Under the pieces are notes generated by a model that made no database searches, was not told the DNA's origin, and worked only from the letters and a program-made list of their open reading frames with translations. From the NCBI RefSeq assembly GCF_047675955.1, contig NC_132911.1, positions 73,255,133 through 73,319,132 of the forward strand: a DNA stretch of 64,000 bases. The letters run 5' to 3'. Below are positions 11,561-24,957 of this stretch, piece after piece. How positions within the stretch are numbered: position 1 is the stretch's first letter; the number at the start of each line of letters is the position of its first letter. The translations under genes were made by a program, and so were the position numbers. The stretch comes from Chlorocebus sabaeus (taxonomy: Eukaryota > Chordata > Mammalia > Primates > Cercopithecidae).

Positions 11561-14500
11561 GCTATTGTGGACCATTGCTTCTTTTTGCCCTGTAGAAAGA
11601 TTCATTGGAAGAATAATATATGTACATTTTGTTTTGAACAATAGTGTTATTTGGAAATCCTGACTAAGATTTTTTTTGGTGGGGGAATAATGCTGGATAT
11701 TTAAAAGGATGATACAACATGCTGGAAAGTATGAGTTGTAGGTCTAGTCCTGGTTTCCCACTGCTGGTCTGTGACAGAAATGTGATCCTACTGTGGAGCC
11801 TCAGCATAAATACTCAACAGAAGGAGATCCAAAGACAAATGACAGAGCCTCTCTGTATTTGACTCTATCCTTGAGTTGATATGGCACCAGGTAGAAATCT
11901 GCTCTAATTTCCCCCAACAAGAGAAGGAATATTACTTAGAAATATATCTTGGAGTACTCTTCTAGAAAGAATGTCAGTGATCTGAGATCTTCTGAAGCTC
12001 AGTCCAGGACTGTTCACCAACAAGAAAAGGAGAGTTTGATCGATCAATTTTGTTCAAAAAGTTCAGGGCTGAGGATGGAGGAATAGTAGTTTGGGGTGTG
12101 GAGGTGTGATTTAAGGGGGAAAATAACTTTTCCATTATTCCTCTGTCTGAATATTCAAAGTCTGGAACACATCAAAAGCAGTTAAAAATAAAAGGGATTG
12201 TTATACTTATCTGTCATCCCAATGCAGTTTCCATATTATTTAAAATAGCAAGTTATCTTTGGGTGACATTAGCCTTAGTGATGTGAATTGCAGTTTTCTT
12301 AATGATGTCAGGGCTTAACTATTTAGTAAGTAGGAGGAAAACTATCTGACAGAATGCACCTTAATAGGAAGAAAATCAGTTGAACTGAATAAATTAATGT
12401 TTACATTCCCTCAGTCTCTATTTTTCATCTAATATTACCCCATGCTATTAGAGCCTCAGCCAAAAATTGGGTTTTATTCATTCTGGCCCTGTGATTTCCT
12501 TTCAGTAAGAAATGTTCAGGGTAAGACACATAAGTGCAAATAAATTTAGCTAGCATTTGCTTGGCTGATTCTCAAAGAGGATCAAGAAAGGAAATGGAGA
12601 ACACCAATGATAAACTATTCAACAGGGCATTTTGAAATTGGCAATGTTGCAAGAATAGTATTTTATGGTCGTTCAGATACATAATATGTTTTATAGAATG
12701 CTCAGAAAAAATAAAATGATCAAACCACAGCCTTTTAGTTATAGATGGAATGGCAAGTGATTTATTTGATACATAGTAAATATTTGAAAAAGATTTCAAT
12801 TTGTTTCAAGAAGAGTACAGATAAGATTTGTTGAGGAAAAGATCTTCATAAGGCACATTAAAATATTTGGAGTTAGATTAGATTTCATTTTTGATGTAAG
12901 AAAAAATAATATCTTTTTCATATTTAAAGGAGTTATTTAGTATCAGTAGATCAGCTGCTGCTCTAGTGTCTCACAATTGTCAATTGTATGGGGATTGCAA
13001 GTGCTTTATTAAATGACTTGTTAATATTATCCTCCCTCAAAAAGGATTTGTGGTGAGAAACGACTGCCACTACAAGTGAACTAGAAGACACCAGTCCTGA
13101 AATTCTGCTTCTCACTAGTACTACGAGGCTTGCATTAGAATAAGCACATTAAGAAAAAGTAACAAATTTCATTTTCATATTTCTCATCCATGTGGAAAAA
13201 AATAAAATACAAGCCTGAAATATCAAATGTGTTTAGTGGAGGGATGTTTTAGAATCACCAGTGTTTTTATTTGTTTTGAGTTTTAATTTGATATGGCTTT
13301 TCCACTTTGTTTTGTTCTGTTTAAATTCCTTAGGTCTTCTGCCAATCACAGTACTAGAGTCCTCAATAAGTTAACTGACATGATTTCCATGATTGCCCAA
13401 ATAGGGAAATAGTGAGATGCTTAAATAATTTGATTAGTGTAGTTTATTTTCCATATCAAGTAACTTAGGTCAAGTTAAGGAAATTTCACAAGCATGAACT
13501 ACTAGAATTTTAGAGGAAGTGAATGCAGTGAACCACCAAATCTCAAAGGTCTGTTTTAACCTCAGAAGTAATTCTATCTTGATAGTTAATCAGTGACATA
13601 GTTAAGAATTCAAAAGAAAATAGCCTATTTTGCCAGGAGTGTCTGTAGATGTTGAAATTCAAATAAACAGAAAAAGCAAATGACCCAAAGACAGTAGTCT
13701 TCAAGAGCTTCGTTGGAATTCACAAAAATATTTCCTTTAAACAGTGCTGTACTTAGACTAGCTATTTCACCTTGGAATTTGAGTTCATGAAGAAATGATG
13801 AGTTTAACTGTTCTCCTGATTTATCTGAGTCCTTTGGAGTTTATGAACTAGAAAGAAACAATGTGACATGGTACTGGACCCAAAGGTTTACTCTTTTCTC
13901 TGTTTGATGTGATTCAGGCTGTTTTCAGAAAGAGTGATCTCAGATATAGAAAGCCTATCTTCATGTGAGATATTGTGAGCTACTCGCTTCATGACTACAA
14001 GTCTTTTAACACATTCTGTTTTCTTTTTATAACATTAAAGTGAGCTAAATTATTACCATCCTAGTTATACAAATTGGTCAAACATGGCCAGCAGTGCTTT
14101 CTTGTCATTTTTCACTCTTGCAAATGAAAAACTCGTTGTTAATAGATCAATATCATGACCGAATCAATGGCTTTGAGGTCTTAGAAGAAAATTACAGACC
14201 ATGGAGTGGGTTGCTCTTGGGGTTTTAATAATGTACTCTATGGAATTACTAATTGTGTGGGGAATATTTGTTGAATGAAGTCATGAATGAACAAATGTTG
14301 TCCACAGAAGTAAATCCAACTATAGATGCCAGAGTTGCAATGAAAGCTACTCACCTGAAGGTCAATGTCTTTTTTATACAAAATGCCAATTTGAAGTGAA
14401 TTTGTGTTTCCAATATGAGAGAACTTTATATAAGTTATGGCATTATCTCCTTAAGATCCTATTAACATAGATATTAGAGATAGTAGAATTAGTTTATTTC

Positions 14501-15563
14501 TTACCTATGCTTACTTTTTAAATACTGCAAACAGGAAAAAGTAAATGAGGTATTACAAGGGATCAACAATTCTAATGCCTGGGTTTTGATAACACAGATT
14601 GTATGTTCAAGTGGATTCTTAAAGGTCATACAAGAGCTACATAGGATTTCTTATTTCTCTTAAAACAACCTTTTTTCATAGAAAATTGTTAGCTTTAAAT
14701 ACTATCCATATACCAGTCAACACTTGTGTGCAAAGAATCCAAAATGAATGTAATTATGCTCTGATTTTATCATTCCTACTAATGGAATACTAAGGAAATC
14801 TGCTAAGTAGGAAGATTTAGTAAAAGATTTCACAGTATGATAGCTACAGTAAAGCTGACTTTTTAAATGTGAAGAAACTATTCCAGTAGATGACTAAAAA
14901 TAAGTAGAAAAGTCTTAGTACACTCTATTCTGCCAGCTCTGCAAAATAAAATACTATTCTGACTTGGAGTCTAAAAAAAAAAACTGGGTTATTCTTAAAG
15001 AACATAAACTTTGGAAAAGTTGAAATTCAGAAAATTTAGTTCAAAATACTTAAATACATACTATATTTAACTTTATGTATATCTAGTTTCAAAGTTTGGT
15101 CCTATTCCTTATTGTCGGTGACAGCAATCAGTTTGGCAAAGCCTTGAGAACATTTTTGCTGATAACTTACTTTATTTCTCTCTATATATTACAAGATTTC
15201 ATTATGTCACAAACCAGGTTAAGTTCAGAATACATGGTGTAGAAATCAATTATTTGATTCCCTTTAGTGAGCAATATTTTGGGCAGCCCATATTCCCTAT
15301 CATATAGCCTTAGTATCTGAGATTGTGGTAGTCAACATCCCAGAAACATCACCATTCCCTGTAAACAGGAACCCTTGACTGCAAAGAATCCCTGCTTCCT
15401 ACCTCTTGTGACTCAACTTTGTACTTTTCCATGTGCTTCTGTTCCATAAGCTATTTCTTTACCAATCTCCATTTGAAACCGTCTGTACCACCATGGTTGT
15501 CCTCTACTGGTATGTTGAACTGACTAGCCATCTTGGTTAAGAACTGAACAAATTATTTTTAAC
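11561..15563. other. Unassigned AT-rich sequence
   Basis: Four kilobases without a recognised gene, LTR, SINE or LINE. ORFs are below 76 codons. An A10 run lies near 14975. Confidence 0.5.
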
Positions 15564-15564
15564 T

Positions 15565-15575
15565 AGGTTAGAATT
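15565..15575. repeat. Target-site duplication of the 15.6-18.2 kb L1, left copy
   Basis: AGGTTAGAATT, matched by AGGTTGGAATT at 18199-18209 with one mismatch. Both copies are preceded by T. Confidence 0.8.
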
Positions 15576-18198
15576 TTTTCTTCCAAATTTAATTTTAAGT
15601 TTAGGGGGTACATGTATGGGTTTGTTACATGAGTAAATTGTGTGTCACAGTGGTTTGGTGTATAGATTATTTTGTAGCCCAGATAATGAGCATAGTACCC
15701 AATTGGCAATTTCTCAGTCCTTAGTCTCCTCCCACCCTCCACCCTTAAGTAGGCCCTGGTGTCTATTGTTCCCTTCTTTGTGTTCATGTGTAATCAATGT
15801 TTAACTTTCCCTTATAAGTGAGCACACATGGTATTTGGCTTTCTGTTCCTGGGTTAATTCACGTAGGATAATGGCCTCCAGCTCCATTCATGTTACTTCA
15901 AAGGACATGATTTCATTCATTTTTATAGCTGCATAGTATTCCATGGTGTATATGTACCACATTTTCTTTATGCAGTCCACCATTGATTGGCATCTAGGCT
16001 GATTCCATGTCTTTGATATTGTGAATAGTTTGAATAGGGCTACAATTAACATCCATGTGCATGCATTTTTATGGTAGAACGATTTATATTCCTTTGGGTA
16101 TATACCCAGTAATGAAATTGCTGGGTCGAATGGTAGTTCTGTTTTAAGTTTTATGAGAAATATCCAAACTGCTTTTCATAGTGATTGAACTAATTTACAT
16201 TCCAAGGAGCAGCATAAAAGCATTTCCTTTTCTCTGCAACCTAACTAGCATCTGCTATTTTTTGACTTTTTAATATTAGCCATTCTGACTGGTATAAGAT
16301 AGTATCTCATTGTGGTTTTTGCATTTCTCTAATGATTAGTGAAGTTGAGTTTGTTTTTTTTTTTTTTTTGCGAGACAGAGTCTCTCTCTGTCACCAGGCT
16401 GGAGTGCAGTGGCGCAAACTGGGCTCACTGCAACCTCCGCCTCTAGGTGTTCAAGTGATTCTCCTGCCTTAGCCTCCCGAGTAGCTGGGACTACAGGAAC
16501 ACACCACCATGTCCAGCCAGTTTTTGTATTTTTAGTAAAGATGGGGTTTCACCATGTTGGCCAGGATGGTCTCAATCTCTTGATCTCGTGATCCACACGC
16601 CTTGGCCTCCCAAAGTTCTGGGATTACAGGTGTGAGCCACCTTGCCCAGTTGCATTTTTTCATATGCTTGTTGGATGTGTGTATGTCTCCTTTTGAGAAG
16701 TGTCTGTTCATATCCTTTGCCCATTTTCTAATGAGTTGTTTGTTTGTTGCATGTTAATTTAAGTTCTTCATAGATTCTGGAAAGTGAACATTTGTTATAT
16801 GTATAGTTTGAAAATATTTTCTCCCATCTGTAAGCTGTATGTTTATTCTGTTAATAGTTTCTTTTGCTGTGCAGAAACTCTTCAGTTTAATTAGGTCCCA
16901 TTGTCAATTTTTGTTTTTGTTGCAATTGTTTTTGGAGTCTTTGTGATGAAATCTTTGCCAGTTCCAATGCCCCAAATGGTATTTCCTAGGTTATCTTCCA
17001 GGATTTCTATAATTTTAGGTTTTACATTTAAATCTTTAACCAACCTTGAGTTGATTTTTGTATATGGTGAAAGGAAGGAGTCCGGAATATGGCTAGCTAC
17101 TTATCCCAGCACCATTTATTAAATAGGGAGTACTTTCCTCATTGCTTGTTATTGTTGACTTTGTTGTAGATCAGATGATTAAAAGTGTATAGCATTATTT
17201 CTGAGTTCTCGAACCTGTTTAATTGGTCTATGCGTCTGTTTTTGTACCAATACCATTCTATTTTGGTTTCTGTAGCCTTGTAGTATAGTTTGAAGTTGGG
17301 TAGTGTGATGTCTCCAGTATTTTTCTTTTTGCTTAGACTTGCTTTGGCTATTTGAGCTCTTTTTTGCTTCCATATAAATTTCAGACTAGTTTTTCTAATT
17401 TTGTGAAAAATGTCATTGGTAGTTTGATAGGAATAGCATTGAACCTATAAATTGCTTTGGGCAGTGTGGCCATTTTGACAATACTGATTCTTCCTATCTA
17501 TGAGCATGGAATGGTTTCTTCATTTGTTTGTGTCATCTCTGATTACTTTGAGCAGTGTTTTATAATTCTCGTTGTAGAGCTCTTTCACCTCCCTGGTTAG
17601 CTGTATTCCTAGGTATTTTGTTCTTTTTGTGGCTATTTACTAATAGGATTGTGTTCTTTATTTGATTCTCAGCTTGGACATTATTGGTGTAGAGATATGC
17701 TACTGATTTTTGTATACTGATTTTGCATCCCAAAATTTTGATTAAGTTGCTTATCAGATCTAAGAGCCTTTGGGCAGAGGCTATGGGGATTTTGAGGCAT
17801 AGAATCGTATCATCTACAGAGAGAGATAGTTTGACTTCCTTCCTATTTGGATGCCTTTTATTTCTTTCTGTTGCTTGGTTTCTCTGGCTAGGACTTCCAG
17901 TATTATATTGAATAGGAGTGGTGAGCGTGGGCATCCTTGTCTTGTTCTGATTTTCAAGGGGGATTCTTCTAGCTTTTGCCTGTTAAGTGTGATGTTGACT
18001 GTGGATTTGTCATGGATAGCTCTTATTATTTTGAGGTATGCTCCTTCGGCTCCTAGTTTGCTGATGGTTTGTAACATGAAGGGTTGTTGAATTTTATTGA
18101 AAGCATATTCTGTGTCTATTGAGATGATCATATGGTTTTTGGTTTTAGTTTTGTTTATGTGATGAATCATATTTATGAATTTGCATATATTGAACCAT
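15576..18198 (-). mobile_element. 5'-truncated L1 (L1P/L1MA type), antisense, with Alu insertion
   Basis: Reverse strand carries an L1 3' UTR (left end, 'ttttaagtttagggggtaca') and ORF2 back to the middle of the reverse-transcriptase region. The match to L1 stops at 'tgaacca' (18191-18197). Relic frames at 17560-17934 and 17814-18170 still show RT-like text, with the YADD/FADD-type site degraded to VDDT, so the copy is dead. An Alu splits it at 16352-16651. The 12-bp flanking duplication fixes both ends. Confidence 0.9.
16352..16651 (-). mobile_element. Alu (AluS-like), antisense, inside L1
   Basis: T-rich tail at 16351-16369, then 'gagacagagtctctctctgt', 'ctggagtgcagtggcgc' and 'gggattacaggtgtgagcc', ending near 16651, where L1 text resumes ('gcattttttcat'). 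Full length, dimeric. No clear target duplication. Confidence 0.92.
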
Positions 18199-18209
18199 AG
18201 GTTGGAATT
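18199..18209. repeat. Target-site duplication, right copy
   Basis: AGGTTGGAATT, partner of 15565-15575. It begins one base after the L1 match stops. Confidence 0.8.
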
Positions 18210-18989
18210 ATTGAGAGGTTCTTTACAAGTAAATAAAGGAAAAATATGACTCCTCTCCTCGTATTTACCATCATCTGTATCTCTCTAGTATGTGCTGCTT
18301 CTTTTTGTATCAGCAAATTTTGCCCCTTATTTCAAAAGTGTGCATGTAACCAAGGGTGAAACAACTGTCTCTGACTGATTCAGAAGTAGACACAGAACTC
18401 AAGCTAGACTGCACAAATGCTTCCTAGAATTTTGTATCTAGAGCTTGTGAGAAAGAATATCTTTCATCTCTGGGGAGAGAAATATTAGAGTATAAAGCCA
18501 TATGGACATGATCTCCTTCTGGTGGGTACAAAAAGGAAAAAAAAAATCTGGAGAAATAGAGTAGGAAACCAAATAGAAAACGCAGAGAGAGAGAGAGAAC
18601 TCTGATTTGGTTTAAGGCCCAAGTGTAGCTCTTCTATCATCCTTTTGTGAGACAATATATTTCTCCTTTTAACTTAACCTTGTTTCAGACAGTTTCTGTT
18701 ACTTGCAACTGAAAGTATTAACCAATAACTACATACTCCCCAAATATAAAACCTTTGAAACAGAAAAGATTACAAAGCAAATGTCTTTATGTGAGAATAA
18801 CGAAAGTATGCCTATGTGCTCACTTGAAAATTGTATTTACCAGGTTTATAAGTTTTGTTTTGTTTTAATCTCTCTAATTCACTTAGACTTGGATATTTAA
18901 CGAGACCACTCAGTGTTTAATTAATGATGACTTAGGTTGCTACTTTTTGTAAGCATATGGAGAGATTCTCAGTACGTTGCAGATCTTTT
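18210..18989. other. Unassigned sequence with (GA)n
   Basis: No gene seen. A GA run lies at 18583-18598. Confidence 0.5.
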
Positions 18990-19255
18990 TATTCATTTAT
19001 TTTTTCAACAAATGTTGAAACTTATTCAGTAAGCATTGACTGACAGACTTGCTGCGTCATGATCAATGTCCTATGCAATGTAGTTGCAGATAAGAACAGC
19101 CCATTCTCGGAGAATTACAATCCACCTGGGGAGGATTACAGGAACTCCGAGGAGAATACAGCTAGTATTCTGGAAGGGGTGGAGAAGTCTGGGAAGACTT
19201 TATATAGGCAATAACCTTTGAGATGTGTCTTAAAGAATGAGTGGAAAGTTTCCTG
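18990..19255 (-). repeat. L2 3' region, antisense
   Basis: Starts with 'tttattcatttattttttca' and continues with the reversed L2 3' end: a diverged 'ctgccctcatggagctcac' equivalent, then 'gggaagactttatataggc' and 'gagatgtgtcttaaagaatg'. Strongly diverged. Confidence 0.6.
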
Positions 19256-20122
19256 CAGTGCCTTTCCCCGCTTGTCAGTTTCTTACCTTTCTTATAACTA
19301 CCTTTGAAAGTAAAGATACTCAGAACATTAAATGATAACCCTAGTGCTAATAATTGGAGTTAATAAAATTTTGACTTAAAACACAAGAACAGGTGAGAAA
19401 TGCTGTAATGCTGTAAAACAGATTTTATAATACAAAAATTGGCATCAGATAAAACAATATGAAAAGCAAGATGAACAGAAAAAAGGTCTGTTTTGTATTT
19501 CTGGGTAGAATTTAAACTTTTTTTGTTCCAGAACCACTTTTTAAACATTATTAATAGTTCTGAAAGTTTTGCATAGGTCCAGGAACATTGCCAGGATTTC
19601 AGGGGATGAAACTATGAATCTCTTTACTATAGATTTTTTAAATCATTTGTGTTTTGAAATTAACTTTCCACAGACTGTTTGAATTACTGATTAGTAATTA
19701 ATATTATTACATCAAGGAAAGGCAAGTTTTCAGATGATGATACTGTTTTTAAGTGCTAGCTTTTCCCAAGGAAATAATCATTCTCATACCATCAAAACTG
19801 AACTAGTAATAAAAAAAAAAAAAATCTCTAATCATTGGGAGTTTTAGAATTTGTATTTTGATTGTTTCTCAGCCTCTCTCCACATGGGGAGGGTTTCCAG
19901 CTAAAAACCCAGAAGACCTGCTAGACCAATTCTAAAAGAGCTGCAACACTTTGTTTCTTTTAAATTCAGAAAAATACATACACATTCAAGTGAATATTAT
20001 TATCTTCAATTTCTTTTATTGGATTCCACTTTCTATAGCACAGAATTTAAATAATTTCATTTGAGCATGTGTAATATTTCTTAGGACTGCATCTTTATGA
20101 AATGAAGTCTAGATTTGAAAGT
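19256..20122. other. Unassigned sequence
   Basis: No gene seen. An A14 run lies at 19811-19824. Confidence 0.5.
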
Positions 20123-20485
20123 GACTTGGGGGATGAGGGTGAGCATGGGCATAGTGACTCACGCCCATAATCTCAGCAATTTAGTGGCCAAAGTGGCCGG
20201 ATTGCTTTAGCCCAGGAATTGAAGACCAGCTTGGACAACCTGGCGAAAACTCATTTCTAATAAAAATGCAAAAATTAACCTTGTATGGTGGTGCCCACCT
20301 GTGGTCCCAGCTACTCAGTGGGCTCAGGTGAAAGGATTGCTTGAGCCCATGAGGTCAAGGCAGCCTCACAGAGATTGAGCTCGCAGGGATCATGTGAGCC
20401 ATGATCACATCACTTTACTCCAGCCTGAGCAGCAGAGTGAGACCCGTCTTAAAAAAATAAATACATAAAAATAAAACGACTTGGG
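20123..20485 (+). mobile_element. AluJ-like SINE, sense, with target duplication
   Basis: Diverged dimeric Alu body from about 20131 to an A-rich tail ending at 20477. Landmarks are 'gtgactcacgcccataatct', 'agaccagcttggacaacct', 'gtggtcccagctactcag' and 'actccagcctgagcagcag'. The 'accagc..ggacaacctgg' form and the high divergence suggest AluJ. It is flanked by GACTTGGG at 20123-20130 and 20478-20485. Confidence 0.92.
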
Positions 20486-22619
20486 TCTCTGCTAATTATT
20501 AACATTGTTCATATATTCATGTTTTCTTCATTGTCAACGATGGGATAATTCCTGTGACTTGTTGCATGAGTTTCTGGAGAAACTCTGTATGAATAACTTG
20601 TGTTATGACATCATTTGGATTAAGAGCAGGAAGAAAGTGGTAGAATGGAACTGGATACTATTCAGACACACCAAAGAGGTGGAGGAGTGACAAAAAAGCA
20701 AAATAAATAACAGAATAATAGCAGCACACATTTGTACTTTTATACAAATGCACAGGGAAAATGTAAGCCCTAGAAGTCATTGCATTTCTGTGGACAAAGG
20801 TAGCAAAAGAAGTCCTGAAATTATGACCAGCTACTCTTAAAATAGAAACACTCACTTTCCAATATCACCCCCAACTTATTTTGTGACACGAATCTGTATT
20901 TTAGTAAAGCATTCTGCATGGTACTGATTTTGTCTGAATTCATTGTGACCATCTTTTCACATATTATAAATCACACAAACACACCAAAAAAATTTTCATT
21001 AGTGTAGTAGATTCCGTTCATACTCATTTCCCACCTAGTCTCATATTATCTCTGTTTTCCACACTGTCTACTTATTTTCTGAAACACCCAGTTCACTCTT
21101 AAAGGGTCGTGTAAGTTCAGTAGTTCTTCCAGCAAGTGGTTAGGCCAGCATAACCTTGCCCTGTTTCTTCCATCATATAATTACATGGCATATTTGGCGG
21201 ATTGCTAAACTAAATAATGTGACATATATATGCTTTTCTTATCGTCAACTGTCTGTAGACAAATTACTGAAATTTTGATGTATTGGGTAATCATCCATCA
21301 AGATTAAACTGAAACACTCTCAATATAGTATTATAGCCAACTGTGGCTTCTGGAAAATCAAACAGTCTTTGCCTTTGCTTGACAACTAGTAAGCCCATCA
21401 TTTTTTTTTAAGATGAATAAGACCCAATAACTTCTTATTTTTCAGGGTAAAAATAGCTTCAAATACTTTAACATAGATTATACCTGTTATAGTTTCTAAT
21501 ACAAATGAAAATAATGATTTGGTGTATATTTGGACCTCTACTTTCTACCTCTGTTTATTGTCAAGGTTTGAGTGGTAAAGTGTAGCCACATGAAATTAAG
21601 GATTAATTAAAATACTTTTATAGCTTAGTAAATAAGTATCTGATAGCTTATTGTCAATTAACTTTTACATATATTCTTGTGTGGATTTAAAAAATAACTA
21701 TGTCTCAAGAATATTTATTCTTCAAAAAACATAAAAGTATAAGGTAAATGATTCATTAAGAAGAAAAAGGGACAACAGAAGATACATTTTTGAAGGTTCT
21801 GTTTGCTTTGGAGATTCTGAAGATATCTGAGAATTTTTAACTTGGGATTTCTTTAGTTTCTACAAGGATGCCTTAAATTATCACAAGATTATTACTTCCA
21901 CATGTATGGCTAGTATTTCTGAAATAATATTTTAAGGGTCTTGAAAGAGTCTCATTTTGGAAAACAATAGTGATTCTGAGTTAATGAAAGTCTTCAATGG
22001 TTGCAAGGTAGGGAATTTTTATTCGTCCCTCCAACTCTATTATTGATCTGATGTGCAACTTTCAGGAAATTGGTTTATCCTTTCGTCTTCTTACTGGTAA
22101 AAATGACTGCCTTAGAAGTCTTGTAAAAACAAACGTTGGCTTGATAGTGCTAAATAAAAGCAGAATTGTGTTGGCAGTTCATACCATCATGTTTTTATAT
22201 GGAGTTCCTTATAATTACTGCTGGTCACATGAGAATACTTCACATATTGTTTCTGGCAATATTCACTGGTAAAGCCATCCTCCCATTTCTCCAAAGCCTT
22301 ATGTAGATATGTTGGCATATCAGTTCTTCAGAAAGGAGATAAATCTTGCCACCATGCCAACCAAAACTAATGTTATCTGTGATAAGCATGGTGATTTCCA
22401 TACTTCTTTCTTTAAAGGTCACTTTAGTTTATCTTAGTATCTGATATGTTATGTACACTGGAAATAAAATAATCATTAGACCACCACCTCTTTTCTCCCA
22501 AAAACAATAATGTCATTGCTCTTGGCTGCCACAAAGTGGCAGTGTGCCCACTAACTTCTCCCCTAGAAAATCCAGTGTTGGCCTTTTGCACAAACCAGGA
22601 CAGAACTACACCTCAAGAT
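20486..22619. other. Unassigned AT-rich sequence
   Basis: No gene, LTR or LINE recognised. ORFs are all short. Confidence 0.5.
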
Positions 22620-22770
22620 TGGGGTTGCCAGACAAAATACAAGAAACCCAGTGAAATTTAAATTTCAGATAAACACCACCATACTTTTACAAAAAAACTT
22701 ATTTGTTGTTTATCTGAAATTCACATTTAATAGAGTGGTCCATATTTTCATTTGCTAAGTCTACTAATGC
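22620..22770. mobile_element. Palindromic MITE-like DNA transposon relic
   Basis: Two arms pair in inverted orientation. AATTTCAGATAAACA at 22661-22675 is the exact reverse complement of TGTTTATCTGAAATT at 22707-22721, and weaker pairing extends outward for about 40 more bases ('gttgccagacaaaatac' against 'tttgctaagtct'). A loop of about 31 bases separates the exact arms. The text resembles a common human palindromic repeat whose Repbase name I cannot give with certainty. Confidence 0.7.
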
Positions 22771-24136
22771 TACTCAAGATAGATTTGACTCTTGGAATCA
22801 TGTAAACTTTTAAGTTGAAATGGCTTATTTACTTATCTATATTTATTGAATTATAGAACTCTTTAGTTAGGGGTATCCATATTTCCCCCTTCTAGCAGAC
22901 TTCTATTTACCATATAGTACTGGATTCCCATGTTTAGTCTTTCATAAAAATGAATGTGTTTGAAGGCATATTTGTAGTACATTTTGAATGCCATTTCCAT
23001 CATTGATATTAAACTAACAAGTACTTATCGGTCATCTACTATGTGCAAGGCCTTGGGCCAAAGGGGTCACAAAAGGTTCTACAGAAGGGGCTAGATAGAA
23101 TTGACCTGACTGTTTACAATAAAACAAGCAAACAAAAAATAGTTAGGCAGAATGGAGAATATTCAAGAACATTCTGGAACATTCTAGATGGGTGGTCAGG
23201 TATTTTCTATGCAAAAATAAATGTTTTATGAAAACCTGAAAGGCTTAGTTCAAAGAACTAGTTAGAATATTGAACTGTTAATATCCACTCATTCATTCTA
23301 GTGTCCAGAACAATCTTGGCACACATTATAGGCACTCATTAATGAATTATTGAATTATTTTAAAAAATAAGAATGACACTGGGATAGAGTAATTAAAAAA
23401 TTTTTAATTTACTTGAAATTTTCTCTTCCACTTTTAATGTAATCTCTGCAAGCTTTATCAAATTTCAACAAAACTCAATCCAGACTTCTATTATACTGAT
23501 ATAATGCCATTTTTTGGTGTAATATTATGTATATTAGTTGTTTACTCCAACATACCGAGTTTAAAATGGAAAGTTTCTTTTTATGTTGTCTAATATATTC
23601 AAATGTCAGTTAAAATGTAAAAGTTTTACAGTTATACAAAGTGTTTCATTAAATGTTGCCCTCCAAATGTTTCATTCTACCAGAAATGTTGCAATAACAT
23701 TATGATTTGTGAACTTTCCCTTCCATTTCTCAGAAAGCTGAGATTTCTGAACTTGTACATAACTATACTCACCTATGCTTCTCATTCACAAGCACATTAT
23801 GTGTAAGGGGCTGTATTTGTTTATATAATTTTGCAATTTAAATAATCTATTTCTTATTATAAAGAGAAGATAGTAAATCTACAATTGCTACATTTGAAAT
23901 AGCAAATCTGGAATTAAATCTACCTTGAACTGCAGATATTATCTAATAAAACTTAACATTAAACAGACACTTTGCATGTTATTCATTTATGTTAGAGTTG
24001 GGAGCTATGTGCAGTAGGTAATCATTTTATTATTTTTTGAAAAATTATGCTATATTTTACTGTTTCAACAACCTTCTATATTTAAGATTTTTCTTAATTT
24101 GATAAAAGCTGGAGCTGAAGGCAGTCATCCTTAGCA
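22771..24136. other. Unassigned sequence with L2/MIR scraps
   Basis: Mostly unrecognised. Two scraps look like L2/MIR 3' ends: about 22998-23050 reversed ('atctactatgtgcaaggcct') and about 23285-23360 sense ('cttggcacacattataggca', 'ctcattaatgaattattga'). Confidence 0.45.
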
Positions 24137-24957
24137 AAGACATACCTGCAGCTAACTAGCATATGAAAAAAGCACAGTATCACTGATAGAGAAATGCAAA
24201 TCAAAACCACAGTGATACACCATCACACACCAGTCAGAATCCCTATTATTAAAAAGTCAAAAAATAACAGATGCTGGGGAAGTTGTAGAGAAAAAGAAAA
24301 CATGTATATACATTGTTGATAGGAGTGTAAATTAGTTCAACCATCATGGAAAACAGTATGGCAATTCCTCAAATATCTAAAAGCAGAACTAACATTCGAG
24401 TCAGCAATTTCATCACTGGGTATATACCCTGAGGAATATAAATTATTCTGCCATAAAAGCACATGGATGCGAATGTTCATTGCAGCACTGTTCACAATAG
24501 CAAAGACATGGAATCAACCTAAATGCCCATCAGCAACAGATTGGATAAAGAAAATTTGGTATGTATACACCATGGAATACTATGCAGCCATAAAAAGGAA
24601 CAAGATCATGTCCTTTGCAGGGACATGAATGGCGTTGGAAGCCACTGTCTTCAGCAAGCTAACACTGGAACAGAAAACCAGATACCACATTTTCTCACTT
24701 ATAAGTGGGAGCTAAATGATAAGAACACATGGACACATAGAGGAAAGCAACATACACTGGGGCCTACTGGAGGTTGGAAGGTGGGAGGAGGGAGAGGATC
24801 AGGAAAAATAACTAATGAGTACTAGACTTAATACCTGTCTATGAAGTAATCTGTATAACAATTCCCCCATGACACACATTTACCTATGTATTATAACAAA
24901 CCTGCACATCCTGCACATGTACCCATGAACTTAAAAGTTAAGAAAAGAGAAAAATAT
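24137..24957 (+). mobile_element. L1 3' end (L1P type), sense, 5'-truncated
   Basis: Sense L1 text: end of ORF2 from about 24137 ('gcatatgaaaaaagcaca', then 'gagaaatgcaaatcaaaacc'), through 'gggtatataccc' near 24418 and 'gccataaaaaggaacaagat' near 24588. The 3' UTR includes 'ggaggttggaaggtgggagg', then 'cctgcacatgtacccatg' and an A-rich tail. The C-terminal frame is broken. No convincing target duplication. Confidence 0.9.

Noticed and set aside
24523..24825. 100-codon plus ORF
   Set aside because: Out-of-frame reading of the L1 ORF2 end and 3' UTR.
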